64,000 nt of DNA from Cupriavidus taiwanensis (GTDB lineage: Bacteria > Pseudomonadota > Gammaproteobacteria > Burkholderiales > Burkholderiaceae). The position numbers and the translations under genes were made by a program. Shown piece after piece: positions 28,841 to 37,657 of the stretch (its first letter is position 1; each line of letters begins with the position of its first letter). Location: the NCBI RefSeq assembly GCF_900250075.1, contig NZ_LT977070.1, positions 806,001 through 870,000 on the forward strand. Reading direction: 5' to 3'. The notes below the pieces were generated by a model. The model did no database searches, was not told the DNA's origin, and saw only the letters and a list, made by a program, of their open reading frames with translations.

Positions 28841-29722
28841 ATGAGCATTCTGATCAACAAAGACACCAAAGTCATCACCCAGGGCATCACCGGCAAGACC
28901 GGCCAGTTCCACACCCGTGGCTGCCGTGACTACGCCAACGGCAAGAACGCGTTCGTCGCCGGCGTGAACCCGAAGAAGGCCGGCGAAGACTTCGAAGGCA
29001 TTCCCATCTACGCCAGCGTCAAGGACGCCAAGGCCCAGACCGGCGCCACCGTTTCGGTCATCTACGTGCCGCCCGCAGGCGCCGCCGCCGCGATCTGGGA
29101 AGCCGTTGACGCCGACCTGGACCTGGTGGTCTGCATCACCGAAGGCATCCCCGTGCGCGACATGATGGAAGTCAAGGACCGCATGCGCCGCGAGAACAAG
29201 AAGACCCTGCTGCTGGGGCCGAATTGCCCGGGCCTGATCACGCCGGACGAAATCAAGATCGGCATCATGCCGGGCCACATCCACAAGAAGGGCCGCATCG
29301 GCGTGGTGTCGCGCTCGGGCACGCTGACGTACGAAGCCGTGGGCCAGCTGACCGCGCTGGGCCTGGGCCAGTCGTCGGCTGTCGGCATCGGTGGCGACCC
29401 CATCAACGGCCTGAAGCACATCGACGTGATGCAGATGTTCAACGACGATCCGGAAACGGACGCCGTGGTCATGATCGGTGAGATCGGCGGTCCGGACGAA
29501 GCCAATGCGGCCAACTGGATCAAGGACAACATGAAGAAGCCGGTGGTCGGCTTCATCGCTGGCGTGACCGCGCCTCCGGGCAAGCGCATGGGCCACGCCG
29601 GCGCGCTGATCTCGGGCGGTGCCGACACCGCCCAGGCCAAGCTGGAAATCATGGAAGCCTGCGGTATCAAGGTGACCAAGAACCCGTCGGAAATGGGCCG
29701 CCTGCTGAAGGCAATGCTGTAA
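28841..29722 (+). CDS. sucD: Succinate–CoA ligase, alpha subunit
   Basis: Alpha chain of succinyl-CoA synthetase, 293 residues, carrying the CoA-binding Rossmann domain (MSILINKDTKVITQGITGKT) and the phosphohistidine site in KRMGHAGALISGGADTAQAK near residue 250. Forms the active enzyme with SucC. The ribosome-binding site (GGAAAGGAAAAGCAA) begins just after the right arm of the repeat element, so the insertion left sucD translation intact but separated it from sucC by 405 nt. Confidence 0.99.
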   Translation: MSILINKDTKVITQGITGKTGQFHTRGCRDYANGKNAFVAGVNPKKAGEDFEGIPIYASVKDAKAQTGATVSVIYVPPAGAAAAIWEAVDADLDLVVCITEGIPVRDMMEVKDRMRRENKKTLLLGPNCPGLITPDEIKIGIMPGHIHKKGRIGVVSRSGTLTYEAVGQLTALGLGQSSAVGIGGDPINGLKHIDVMQMFNDDPETDAVVMIGEIGGPDEANAANWIKDNMKKPVVGFIAGVTAPPGKRMGHAGALISGGADTAQAKLEIMEACGIKVTKNPSEMGRLLKAML

Positions 29723-29765
29723 GCCTGGCCGACTTTCCCGCGACAGCGGGATCGACCGTTCCCTC

Positions 29766-29798
29766 AATGCCCCCGCTTCGGCGGGGGCATTGTCTTTT
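29766..29798 (+). terminator. Terminator after sucD
   Basis: AATGCCCCCGC pairs with GCGGGGGCATT around TTCG (29766–29791), then GTCTTTT. A UUCG-type tetraloop and strong GC stem make this a convincing end of the sucCD transcript. Confidence 0.9.
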
Positions 29799-29958
29799 CC
29801 GCGGACGTGATTCAGGCGCCTTGATGGCCCCGAACATTACAAGATTGAAATCTAATCGAAAGGTTGGTCGGGTAAACAGTCATGTCTGCGCCTTCAGACA
29901 TCCGAAATCCCGTCAGATGACGAGGCGCGCCATCACATAGAACTCGAGGAGCCTCCCC

Positions 29959-30654
29959 GTGGAACTGCTGTCTTCCACCACTTTCTGGATTGCGTTGGGA
30001 TCGATCATCCTGACCAATATCGTCCTGTCCGGCGACAACGCGGTGGTGATCGCGCTCGCCTCGCGCAACCTGCCGCCGGCCCAGCAGAAGAAGGCCATCT
30101 TCTGGGGCAGCGCCGCCGCCATCATCATGCGTGTGGTGCTGACCGTGGCCGCGGTCAAGCTGCTGAGCCTGCCGTACCTGAAGATCATCGGCGCCGTGCT
30201 GCTGGTCTATATCGGCGTGCAGCTGCTGACCGGCGAGGACGACGAAGACGGCCATGACGCCAAGGACAATATCTGGGCCGCGATCCGCACCATCCTGATC
30301 GCCGACCTGGTGATGTCGCTGGACAACGTGGTCGCCGTGGCCGCCGCCGCGCAAAAGGGCCCGGAAGGCAGCCAGCTGCTGCTGCTGATCGTCGGCCTGG
30401 GGCTGTCGATCCCGCTGATCGTGTTCGGCAGCACCATCCTGCTCAAGGTGATGGAGCGCTTCCCCGTCATCATCGTGCTGGGCGCCGCGCTGCTGGGGTA
30501 CCTTGCCGGCGAAATGCTGGTCAGCGACCCGGTCGACGCCGCCTGGTTCGAAATCCACGTGCCGCACGCCCACCTGGTCTTCGGCGCCGCCGGCGCGATC
30601 CTTGTCGTGATCATCGGCAAGCTGCTGAGCCGCCGGTCGGCACAGGCGGCCTGA
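29959..30654 (+). CDS. TerC-family membrane protein (YjbE type)
   Basis: A 231-residue integral membrane protein with seven hydrophobic segments. The family signature is visible twice: LTNIVLSGDNAVVIALASR near the start and DLVMSLDNVVAVAAAA in the middle; the acidic residues in these helices are thought to bind metal. Members of this group are linked to manganese export during protein secretion or to tellurium resistance. The start is GTG at 29959, set by GAGGAG at 29946–29951. I looked for a yybP-ykoY manganese riboswitch upstream and did not find its conserved core. Confidence 0.9.
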   Translation: MELLSSTTFWIALGSIILTNIVLSGDNAVVIALASRNLPPAQQKKAIFWGSAAAIIMRVVLTVAAVKLLSLPYLKIIGAVLLVYIGVQLLTGEDDEDGHDAKDNIWAAIRTILIADLVMSLDNVVAVAAAAQKGPEGSQLLLLIVGLGLSIPLIVFGSTILLKVMERFPVIIVLGAALLGYLAGEMLVSDPVDAAWFEIHVPHAHLVFGAAGAILVVIIGKLLSRRSAQAA

Positions 30655-30674
30655 CGGCAATCAGCGCATGTGCG

Positions 30675-30702
30675 AAGGGGCGGCCAGCTGGCCGCCCTTT
30701 TT
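30675..30702 (+). terminator. Terminator after the TerC-family gene
   Basis: GGGCGGCCAG pairs with CTGGCCGCCC (30678–30697) followed by five T. It lies 20 nt after the stop codon. Confidence 0.9.
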
Positions 30703-30886
30703 CATTGGGGGCTGCGCCAGGTGTGTCGGTGCCCATGCCCACTAACTCATGTGAGTGATCGCACTTTTTGTCGCGCTTGCCTGTGGTAGCGGTCCCGGGT
30801 GACAATTTTTGGCGCAACCGGCAAGCATCACCCCGACGGGTGACGAAATTTGTCGTTTTTCACCCCCTACCGATGGGGGATGCGCC

Positions 30887-30902
30887 TGGCACACTTGCTG
30901 CT
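30887..30902 (+). promoter_or_regulatory. Putative sigma-54 promoter of the pilin gene
   Basis: TGGCACACTTGCTGCT: the GG at 30888–30889 and the GC at 30900–30901 are exactly 10 bases apart, as required for -24/-12 elements. The -24 TGGCAC is perfect; the -12 is CTGCT instead of TTGCT. Type IV pilin genes are commonly transcribed by sigma-54 with PilR. Confidence 0.6.
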
Positions 30903-30971
30903 CAATCGTCCCCGCGTCACGAAACCGAAGACGTGCAACGCTTAACCAAAATCTCTTCGAGGGGTCAAATC

Positions 30972-31487
30972 ATGCAACGGGTACAACAACTGAAGAAGCT
31001 GGGCCGCCGCGTCCAGAAGGGCTTTACGCTGATCGAACTGATGATCGTGGTGGCGATCATTGGTATCTTGGCGGCGATTGCGATTCCCGCTTACCAAGAC
31101 TACGTGATTCGCGCTCGCGTTACCGAAGGTTTGACGCTGGCTGATTCAGCAAAGACTTCTGTTACCGAGAATGCCGCGAACGGTGTCGCACTTGCAAACG
31201 GTTGGGCTGCTCCTGCCGCCACGCAAAACGTTACGGGCATTGCAATTGCGGCGAACGGTCAAGTTACCATTACTTATGCTGCCCGTGCGGGCAACGGTAC
31301 ACTCGTACTGGTGCCGTCTTCCGGCGGCGCTGCGCTGGTAGCAGGTACTCCGCCGGCTGGCGGCTCTGTGGATTGGGAGTGCTTTTCGGCGGCAAAGGCG
31401 GCCTCTACTCTGCCCGCTCCTGGCCCGGCGCCCGCAGCAGCTGCGACTCTCCCGGGTAACGTCTCACCGGTTAGCTGCCGTACCTAA
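30972..31487 (+). CDS. pilA: Type IV pilin major subunit (PilA-like)
   Basis: A 171-residue type IVa pilin. The leader is 17 residues, cleaved by PilD between G17 and F18 ([20 protein letters not shown]), and E22 (+5 of the mature protein) needed for assembly is present. The globular part is rich in Ala, Thr, Asn and Gly, and two cysteines (WECFSA and VSCRT at the C-terminus) probably form the D-loop disulfide. Base composition is lower in GC than the neighbours. It is the first of a two-gene cassette with a PglL-like transferase. Other pilus assembly genes are not in the window. A long upstream frame is not part of the gene. Confidence 0.95.
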   Translation: MQRVQQLKKLGRRVQKGFTLIELMIVVAIIGILAAIAIPAYQDYVIRARVTEGLTLADSAKTSVTENAANGVALANGWAAPAATQNVTGIAIAANGQVTITYAARAGNGTLVLVPSSGGAALVAGTPPAGGSVDWECFSAAKAASTLPAPGPAPAAAATLPGNVSPVSCRT

Positions 31488-31504
31488 TCGTCCTGCGAAC
31501 GAAT

Positions 31505-31530
31505 GAAAAAGCGCCTTTGGGCGCTTTTTC
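31505..31530 (+). terminator. Terminator after the pilin gene
   Basis: GAAAAAGCGC pairs with GCGCTTTTTC around CTTTGG. It would limit read-through into the glycosyltransferase, so pilin is made in large excess over its modifying enzyme. Confidence 0.9.
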
Positions 31531-31581
31531 TTTGCCTGGCGCCCAAGCTATCATGCGCCTTTTCCCAACCCAGGCGCCGCA

Positions 31582-33396
31582 ATGCCGCCTTCCCGGCCAA
31601 ACTTCTCGTCGGCTGTTCTCGTCGCAGCAATCGTCATCCCGCTGCTGGTCTCCCGGCACACGCTGCCGCTTGCCACGTTCTATGGCGAATGGGCGGCCGC
31701 GCTGTGCGGCATGGTCGCGGTTGCTGCCGTCGTGGTTCAAGCGATTCGCCGGCTGGGGACCTCGACTGACGTTGCTTTCGCATCGCTGCCGCTCATCTCG
31801 CTGCTATTTCTCTGGCTTGTTGTCGTCAGCCTGATCTTTGCGATCCATGGCCACGCCGACGTTTCCGGCAGTCGCCTGATGACTGTCCTCACGTTGCTGC
31901 TCGGCGCCACTGTGGCATCTGCTGCATGGTGGTACCGCCGCACCCAAGGCAGCACGTCGGATTCTGCGGACGCCCTTGCGATTGCGGCGTTGATCGCCGG
32001 CCTGCTCGGGACCGTCACCCAATGGGTCCAGCTCTTCCACCTCGAACCCCGCTCCTTCGGCCTCGTCTCCACCTACTTCTACGACACCAACCGCCGCCTC
32101 TGGGGCAACCTGAACCAGCCCAACCACCAGGCCACCGTACACGGCCTGGCACTGGTCGCGTCAGTGTGGCTGGCCTCGCGCGGCCGCTTGCGTTTCCCGA
32201 TGTGGCTGGCCGCGGTGGCCTTGCTGGAAAGCGGTATTGTGCTGTCCGGCTCGCGTACCGGCGTGCTGCATGTGGGCCTTGCCGCGTGCTACGCGTTGAT
32301 TGCGGCATGGCTGGCGCGGGGCGAGCGACGCGGAGCGGATCCGATGCAGCGCCCGGTCGGGCTGGTCGTCGCCGCGGTTGCCATGGGGGCGATGCTTTTG
32401 ATATTGCAACCCACGATCAAGGCGGCCGGGCAGGCCTTCGACTGGCGCCTGTTCGACACCGTCGCGCAGCTCGAAGCCGAAGACCAGATTTCAGCACGGG
32501 GCGCGCTGTGGGCGCATGCCATCGCCATGTTCCGCGCCCATCCGTGGTTCGGCGTCGGCTGGGGCGAGTTCGGCTGGGCGCAATTCCAGCAGCTCGATCA
32601 GGTTGGTGTGAAGGTCGAGATGTCCCTGCACGCCCACAACGCGATTCTCGATCTGCTGGCGAAGACCGGGATCGTTGGCACCGCCGGCGTGGGCGTGATC
32701 CTGCTGGCATGGCTGTGGCGGGTGGTGCGGGTGCGCTTGTGGCATGGCGATGCGGAAGAGCGCAGGCAGACGGTGCTGGTGCTGACCTGGCTGGCGATGC
32801 TGTGCGCGCATTCGATGCTGGAATACCCGCTGCATTACCTGTATTTCTTCCTGCCGTTCTGCTTCATGCTGGGGTGGCTGGAGCCGTCCGGCTTCGGGCG
32901 CTGGCGGGTGCCGTTGCCGGTGGCGCGGGGGCTGGCGCTGGCGTTTGTCGCGGTGGCCGCGGTGGTGCTGGGCACCATGTGGCAGGACTATCGCCGCGCA
33001 GAAGCGCGCGAGTATGCCAGCAATGAAGGCCGCCAGGCGCTGCCGATGCCGCGTTTCTGGTTCCGCCAGCATGCGCAGGCCGATGCGGCGGGGCAGGCCG
33101 CGATCACGCCGGAGAATGCCGCGTCACTGTTGCCTGCGCATGTCGCGGCGGTGCACCTGCTGCCGACCCCCACCATGATCGCGCGCACGGCATGGCTGCT
33201 GGCGCTGACGGGCGATGCCGCGCAAGGCCGGCAGTGGATGGAGCGCCTGCGCTGGTACTACCTTGGCGACGAGGCCGCGCAGTACGCGACGATCGCGCAG
33301 GCGTGCCGCGGCGTCAAGGCGGACCAGCGCCCGCAGGCGTTCTGCGGCTGGGTGCTCGACCGCTCGCGGCGGCTTGCGGAACTGGGCCGGGACTGA
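31582..33396 (+). CDS. PglL-like O-oligosaccharyltransferase (Wzy/O-antigen ligase superfamily)
   Basis: A 604-residue inner-membrane protein with about 11 hydrophobic segments. The Wzy_C core is seen in GNLNQPNHQATVHGLALV and SGSRTGVLHVG, and the large periplasmic loop in PWFGVGWGEFGWAQFQ with the conserved HAHNAILDLLAKTG; the C-terminal third matches the Wzy_C_2 region typical of PglL. Such enzymes transfer lipid-linked glycans to Ser of type IV pilins in the periplasm. It lies directly behind the pilin gene, a common arrangement for a dedicated pilin-glycosylating enzyme. No good Shine-Dalgarno precedes the ATG at 31582, so the start is likely but not certain. Confidence 0.88.
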   Translation: MPPSRPNFSSAVLVAAIVIPLLVSRHTLPLATFYGEWAAALCGMVAVAAVVVQAIRRLGTSTDVAFASLPLISLLFLWLVVVSLIFAIHGHADVSGSRLMTVLTLLLGATVASAAWWYRRTQGSTSDSADALAIAALIAGLLGTVTQWVQLFHLEPRSFGLVSTYFYDTNRRLWGNLNQPNHQATVHGLALVASVWLASRGRLRFPMWLAAVALLESGIVLSGSRTGVLHVGLAACYALIAAWLARGERRGADPMQRPVGLVVAAVAMGAMLLILQPTIKAAGQAFDWRLFDTVAQLEAEDQISARGALWAHAIAMFRAHPWFGVGWGEFGWAQFQQLDQVGVKVEMSLHAHNAILDLLAKTGIVGTAGVGVILLAWLWRVVRVRLWHGDAEERRQTVLVLTWLAMLCAHSMLEYPLHYLYFFLPFCFMLGWLEPSGFGRWRVPLPVARGLALAFVAVAAVVLGTMWQDYRRAEAREYASNEGRQALPMPRFWFRQHAQADAAGQAAITPENAASLLPAHVAAVHLLPTPTMIARTAWLLALTGDAAQGRQWMERLRWYYLGDEAAQYATIAQACRGVKADQRPQAFCGWVLDRSRRLAELGRD

Positions 33397-33397
33397 C

Positions 33398-33913
33398 CTA
33401 GTAGTACGGGTACGGGCTGTAGTAGACCGGCGGCGGGGGCGGCGGATAGTAGTAGCGCGGGGCCGGCGCCGGGACGGCGGCCACGCGCCCCGGCACGGGC
33501 ACGCGATTGCCGCTGGCGTACATGCACTGCACGTAGGCGGCGTCGTACTGCTGCTGCGTGCCATAGCCGGCGTATTGCGCATTGCCGGCGCCGACCGCGG
33601 CACCCGTGAGCAGGCCGAGGCCCGCGCCCACCGCCGCGCCCGATCCCCCGTCGAAGGCCGCCCCCGCAGCAGCGCCCAGCGCGGTGCCGACCACGGCGCT
33701 GCCGAGCGCGGCATTGTTGGCCGCCTGGGCCGAAGACACGCCGCCGACGCGCCCCAAGGCGAACTGCCGGCAGTTGTAGTCGTCGGCGCGGAACTGGTCG
33801 AAGTTCTTGCCGGTGCCGGGCAGTGCCATCACGCTGGGTCCGGAGGGCAGCACGGCGCAGGCGCCGAGGGCGAGGGTGGCCACGGCCAGCGTGGCGCGGG
33901 TCAGGGCATGCAT
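33398..33913 (-). CDS. Glycine-zipper lipoprotein, Tyr/Pro-rich C-terminus
   Basis: A 171-residue putative outer-membrane lipoprotein: signal peptide with lipobox LALGAC, so lipidation at the Cys about residue 19. The middle (NNAALGSAVVGTALGAAAGAA … GLLTGAAVGAG) is a glycine-zipper-like segment that may insert in or lie on a membrane. The end is a Pro/Tyr run (RYYYPPPPPPVYYSPYPYY). Cys residues in YNCRQF and VQCMYASG may pair. Function unknown. It follows, 14 nt apart, a second Tyr/Pro-rich secreted protein on the same strand. Confidence 0.85.
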   Translation of the reverse strand: MHALTRATLAVATLALGACAVLPSGPSVMALPGTGKNFDQFRADDYNCRQFALGRVGGVSSAQAANNAALGSAVVGTALGAAAGAAFDGGSGAAVGAGLGLLTGAAVGAGNAQYAGYGTQQQYDAAYVQCMYASGNRVPVPGRVAAVPAPAPRYYYPPPPPPVYYSPYPYY

Positions 33914-33927
33914 GGTGTCACCCCGTG

Positions 33928-34362
33928 TCAGGAATTGGCGGGCGGCTGTGCCGGCACGCGTTGCCAGCCGCCCGGGCAGGATGCGACGTAAGGGTAGTAG
34001 CCTTCCGGCTGGGTGCAGTGGTACCACCAGCCCTGCTGCGGCATGACGCCGTCCGGGCCGGGGGCGGGCACCGGGCCGTGCGGGCCTTGCTCGATGTATT
34101 CTGGCGGCGCCGCGGGCACCGCGACCACGGCGGGCGGGTAGTAGTACGGCGCGGGGTAGCCGTAGGGATAACCGCCGTAGAACGCGCCGGGGCCGAGATA
34201 GATGCCCACGCCTACGCTGGTGCGCGTCTTCACCATGCCGTCGCGGAGATCGCCGCCATGCCAGGCGGCATCGTGGAGATCGGCCCGCCCGGCAAGGGCG
34301 GCGCCGCTGGCGGCCGTGGCCGCGAGTGCCAGGGCGATCTGGCAGAGCATGCGCCCGTTCAT
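33928..34362 (-). CDS. Secreted Pro/Tyr-rich hypothetical protein
   Basis: A 144-residue protein with a Sec signal peptide ([20 protein letters not shown]) and a mature part of low complexity: GVGIYLGPGAFYGGYPYGYP, APYYYPPAVVAVP, then a small compact C-terminus with WWYHCTQPEGYYPYVASC, in which two cysteines may pair. Such proteins are widespread in Burkholderiaceae with unknown function, probably on the cell envelope. Start at 34362 chosen from the signal peptide. First gene of a pair with the glycine-zipper lipoprotein. Confidence 0.82.
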   Translation of the reverse strand: MNGRMLCQIALALAATAASGAALAGRADLHDAAWHGGDLRDGMVKTRTSVGVGIYLGPGAFYGGYPYGYPAPYYYPPAVVAVPAAPPEYIEQGPHGPVPAPGPDGVMPQQGWWYHCTQPEGYYPYVASCPGGWQRVPAQPPANS

Positions 34363-34595
34363 GGTGTCCACCTCATCCCCGCGCGCGTCGCGGACAGGGT
34401 CAGCCGGCCGCAATCCCTGGCGGCCCGCAATCATATTGAATACCAAATTGTCGCGCGCGGATGGTGGGGACGGCGCGTGTGGAAATGCGGCGTTACCTTT
34501 ATTACCAGGGAAGGAATATGGCGTAAGACGAGGCAACGTCCGCCGTGGCCCGGCGTACTGCGCACGTCACGTAGGCTGTGTCGCGAGGATCGCGA

Positions 34596-35075
34596 TCAAC
34601 CTGCCGCCACCCAATCCCCGGACTTGCCGCCATGCTTTTCCAGCAGCTTCACGTTGCCGATCACCATGCCGCGATCCACCGCCTTGCACATGTCATAGAT
34701 CGTCAGCAGCGCGACCTGCACGCCGGTCAGTGCCTCCATCTCCACGCCGGTCTGGCCGCGGGTCTCGGTGCGCACGGTGCAGGCGACGGTGGCGGTGGCC
34801 TCGTCCAGCGCGAACTCGACCGCCACCTTGGTCAGGCCGATCGGGTGGCATAGCGGGATCAGGTCGGCGGTGCGCTTGGTGGCCATGATCGCCGCCACGC
34901 GGGCGATGCCGATCACGTCCCCTTTCTTGGCGCTGCCGTCGCGCACCAGGGCGAAGGTGGCGGGCTGCATGGTGATGGTGCCGGTGGCCACCGCGACGCG
35001 ATGGGTGCTGGCCTTGTCGCCGACGTCGACCATGTGGGCTTGTCCGGCGGTGTCGAAATGGGTGAGCTGGGTCAT
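34596..35075 (-). CDS. moaC: Cyclic pyranopterin monophosphate synthase
   Basis: Second enzyme of molybdenum cofactor synthesis: converts 3',8-cyclo-7,8-dihydro-GTP (made by MoaA) into cPMP. The 159-residue protein matches the family along its whole length: [70 protein letters not shown], and the final [10 protein letters not shown] with the active-site Lys. No other moa genes are adjacent. Start at 35075 opens [19 protein letters not shown]; the longer frame upstream has no support. Confidence 0.97.
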   Translation of the reverse strand: MTQLTHFDTAGQAHMVDVGDKASTHRVAVATGTITMQPATFALVRDGSAKKGDVIGIARVAAIMATKRTADLIPLCHPIGLTKVAVEFALDEATATVACTVRTETRGQTGVEMEALTGVQVALLTIYDMCKAVDRGMVIGNVKLLEKHGGKSGDWVAAG

Positions 35076-35193
35076 GATCGAAAGCTTCGGGCGAACTGCA
35101 TGCATGGGGCCGCCGGTGCCGCCAGTGTCGCCCCGAAAGGTCCGACCGACGTGTCCGATGGGAACGGCCACGGGAGGCCGCTATCATAGCAAC

Positions 35194-37017
35194 ATGCCAA
35201 AACACCCATCGCTTCGCAGGTCTGCCGCATCTGGCCGTGGCGCCGTGGCGGATGCCGTTCCTGCCGGTTCCGCGTCACATCGCGAAGCCGGCCGCCGCCG
35301 CCGCGCCGGCGGCGCCTGGGCGCCATGGCGGCGGCCGCTGGCGGCGCTGCTGGCGCTGACGTTGGCGGCACCGGCCTGGCCACAGGGTACGCCGCGCCCG
35401 GCAGCGGCGCCAGCGACGCCGGTGGCTGCGCCCCGTGCGCCGGCGCCGGCCACCTCGGCCGAGGCGGCGGACCAGGTCTACGACAACCTGAACCGCAGCG
35501 TCAAGGCGGGCCAGAAGTCCGAGTTCGGCCTGCGCACCAACAATGCGGTGGTGGAGGCCGGCGGCGTGCAGCTGCCGGACCTCGGCGATCCGTCCACCGC
35601 GTCGCTGTCGCCCGACATGGAAAAACGCCTGGGCGACCGCATCATGCGCGATATCCGGCGCGATCCGCTGTACGTGCCCGATCCGCTGCTGTCCGACTAC
35701 CTGAATGCGCTCGGCTACCGGCTGGTGCAGGCGGCGCGGCGCCAGAACATCTCCGGCTCGACCGGCGCCGGCACCTTTGCTACCGGCTTCGACCTGTTCG
35801 CCGTGCGCGACCGCAGCATCAACGCCTTTGCGCTGCCGGGCGGCTATATCGGCGTGCACACCGGGCTGCTGGTGCAGTCCGATACCGAGTCCGAGCTGGC
35901 CTCGGTGCTGGGCCATGAAATCGGTCACGTGATGCAGCGGCATATCGCGCGCGGCATCACCCAGCAGGACCAGTCGATGTGGATTGCGCTGGCGTCGATG
36001 GTGCTTGCCGGGCTGGCCGCGACGCGCAGCCCGGACGCGGCCGCGGCGCTGGCCATGGGCGGGCAGGGCGCTGCCATTGCCAACCAGCTGTCGTTCTCGC
36101 GCGGCGCGGAGCGCGAGGCCGACCGGGTCGGCTTCCAGATCCTGACCGCGGCGGGGTTCGATCCGCAGGGCATGCCCGATTTCTTCATGCGGCTGCAGCG
36201 CGCCGCGGGCACCGCCGAGAATTCGGTGCCGTCCTATGTGCGCACCCACCCGCTGACCTCCGAGCGCATCGCCGACATGCAGGACCGCGTCAGCCATGCC
36301 AGCCAGCGCAAGGTGCCCAACACACCCGAGTACGAATTCGCGCGCATGCGCGCCCGCGTGATCCAGGAAGCGTCGCCGAGCGAGCTGCAGAACCTGCGCG
36401 CGGCGCTGCGCACGCAACTGGCGGGTGCATCCGCACTGCGCGCGCCGGCGGTGCACTACGCGCTGGCGTTGGTCGAGCAGCGCCTGCGCCGCTATCCGGC
36501 GGCCGAACAGGAACTTGCCGAAGCCCGGCGCCTGTACGGCAACATCCCCGGCGCCAGCTCCGGCAGCCCGATGCTCGACGTGATGGCGGTGGAACTGGCG
36601 CGCGCGCAGGGCCGCGTGCCCGAGGCACTGTCGCAGGCCAGCGCTTCGATGAAGGCCTTCCCGCTGTCGCATGCGGTGGCGGTGGCCTACGCCGAGACCC
36701 TGATCGGCTCCGGCCGCCATGACGAAGCGGTGCGCTTCCTGCGCGAACGCACGCGCCAGGAGACCGGCCGCAGCGAATGGTGGGAGATGCTGGCGCGCGC
36801 GTACGCCGGCCAGGGCAAGCGGCTGCAGCAACATCAGGCACTGGCCGAGAAATATGCGATGGATGGCGCCTACCAGGCCGCCATCGAACAGTTGCAGATC
36901 GCGCGCAAGGCCGGCGACGGCGATTTCTATACGCTGTCGGAGGTCGATGCGCGCCTGCACCAGCTGGAGCGCCAGTACCGCGAGGACAAGCAGGACAACA
37001 AGGGCATGCCTAACTGA
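35194..37017 (+). CDS. bepA: M48 metalloprotease with TPR repeats, BepA-like
   Basis: Periplasmic zinc protease/chaperone for outer-membrane protein assembly and LptD maturation in the model homologue BepA (YfgC). The 607-residue protein has an Arg-rich N-terminus and signal segment (PLAALLALTLAAPAWPQG, about 48–65), an Ala/Pro linker, the M48 domain with HEIGH at 241–245 and the third ligand Glu in RGAEREADRVGF near 305, and a C-terminal TPR region (about 400–600). Residues 1–47 before the hydrophobic core are long for a signal peptide; the only Shine-Dalgarno (GGGAGG) is far from this ATG, so a later start is possible. Confidence 0.92.
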   Translation: MPKHPSLRRSAASGRGAVADAVPAGSASHREAGRRRRAGGAWAPWRRPLAALLALTLAAPAWPQGTPRPAAAPATPVAAPRAPAPATSAEAADQVYDNLNRSVKAGQKSEFGLRTNNAVVEAGGVQLPDLGDPSTASLSPDMEKRLGDRIMRDIRRDPLYVPDPLLSDYLNALGYRLVQAARRQNISGSTGAGTFATGFDLFAVRDRSINAFALPGGYIGVHTGLLVQSDTESELASVLGHEIGHVMQRHIARGITQQDQSMWIALASMVLAGLAATRSPDAAAALAMGGQGAAIANQLSFSRGAEREADRVGFQILTAAGFDPQGMPDFFMRLQRAAGTAENSVPSYVRTHPLTSERIADMQDRVSHASQRKVPNTPEYEFARMRARVIQEASPSELQNLRAALRTQLAGASALRAPAVHYALALVEQRLRRYPAAEQELAEARRLYGNIPGASSGSPMLDVMAVELARAQGRVPEALSQASASMKAFPLSHAVAVAYAETLIGSGRHDEAVRFLRERTRQETGRSEWWEMLARAYAGQGKRLQQHQALAEKYAMDGAYQAAIEQLQIARKAGDGDFYTLSEVDARLHQLERQYREDKQDNKGMPN

Positions 37018-37027
37018 TGCGGGCGGC

Positions 37028-37618
37028 TCAGCCGGCCGGCGCCGCCGGCTGACGCACGAACCCGAAGCGCTTCGGCACCTCGCTCTCGGCGATCGGCTCG
37101 ATTGCCAGGTCGCGGCCATCGTGGTGGAACACGCCCAGGTCGGCGCCGCAGGCTTCGCCATGCCAGGTGCTGGCGCCGCTGAACTGCTCCAGGTCGTGGT
37201 CGTGCAGCAGCGCCGCCTGCAACGCCGGCGCGGTGCCCGGCGCCATGCCGGCGACGGTGCCTGCCAGCACCACGTTGCCGTGCTCGTCGGCAAAGCAGGC
37301 CTGCAGCGTGAAGGCCTGCCCCGTGGTGGTCTGCAGCGCGCCCTGGTGCAGCCGCACGATCCACGGCGCATAGCCCAGCGTCACGAACACCCGCTGCGGC
37401 CCGTTCTGGAAGTACCAGCAGCCGCGTTCGTCGCACTGGTAGTTGCGCTCGATAAAGCCGATCAGCGCTTCATGGCGGATCGGGTCGCCCGAAAGCCCGT
37501 GCTGCTGCGCATATTCATTGCGCAGGCGCCACTGCCCGCGGCGGTCCAGCGTGAGCCAGCCGTAGGCATTGGGCACGTTGGGCCAGCGTGCCATGGCCTG
37601 CCTGACGATGTCGTCCAT
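37028..37618 (-). CDS. Conserved hypothetical protein (betaproteobacterial)
   Basis: A 196-residue soluble protein beginning MDDIVRQAMARWPNVPNAYGW. It contains LDRRGQWRLRNEYAQQHG, a DERGCWYFQNGPQRVFVTLGY segment in which GCWYFQNGPQRV looks highly conserved, and a C-terminal half with several His and Asp (LLHDHDLEQFSGAS, HGEACGADLGVFHHDGRD). I recall homologues across Burkholderia and Cupriavidus annotated only as domains of unknown function. Converges with bepA and shares a strand with the YheT-like hydrolase 39 nt upstream. Confidence 0.8.
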   Translation of the reverse strand: MDDIVRQAMARWPNVPNAYGWLTLDRRGQWRLRNEYAQQHGLSGDPIRHEALIGFIERNYQCDERGCWYFQNGPQRVFVTLGYAPWIVRLHQGALQTTTGQAFTLQACFADEHGNVVLAGTVAGMAPGTAPALQAALLHDHDLEQFSGASTWHGEACGADLGVFHHDGRDLAIEPIAESEVPKRFGFVRQPAAPAG

Positions 37619-37657
37619 CTCGGTCTCCCTGGCGGGCTGTCGGGACCGGTGCCCGCC

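Larger units (their letters stand above)
30655..30971 (+). promoter_or_regulatory. Upstream control region of the pilin gene
   Basis: 317 nt with unusually low GC for this chromosome. After the terC terminator come two copies of a GGTGACAA/GGTGACGAAATT motif (about 30799 and 30840), a palindrome-like GACGAAATTTGTC, and a C5/G5 hairpin (30863–30879), then the sigma-54 promoter. The TGTC/GACA repeats are of the kind bound by the PilR activator in Pseudomonas, so they are candidate activator sites. Confidence 0.5.

Noticed and set aside
29799..29958. yybP-ykoY (manganese) riboswitch before the TerC-family gene
   Set aside because: The conserved internal-loop sequences of that class are not present in the leader.
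30887..30899. Sigma-54 reading with TTGCT at 30895–30899 as the -12 element
   Set aside because: The GG-to-GC distance would be 7 instead of 10. The alternative -12 at 30898–30902 has correct spacing and was used.
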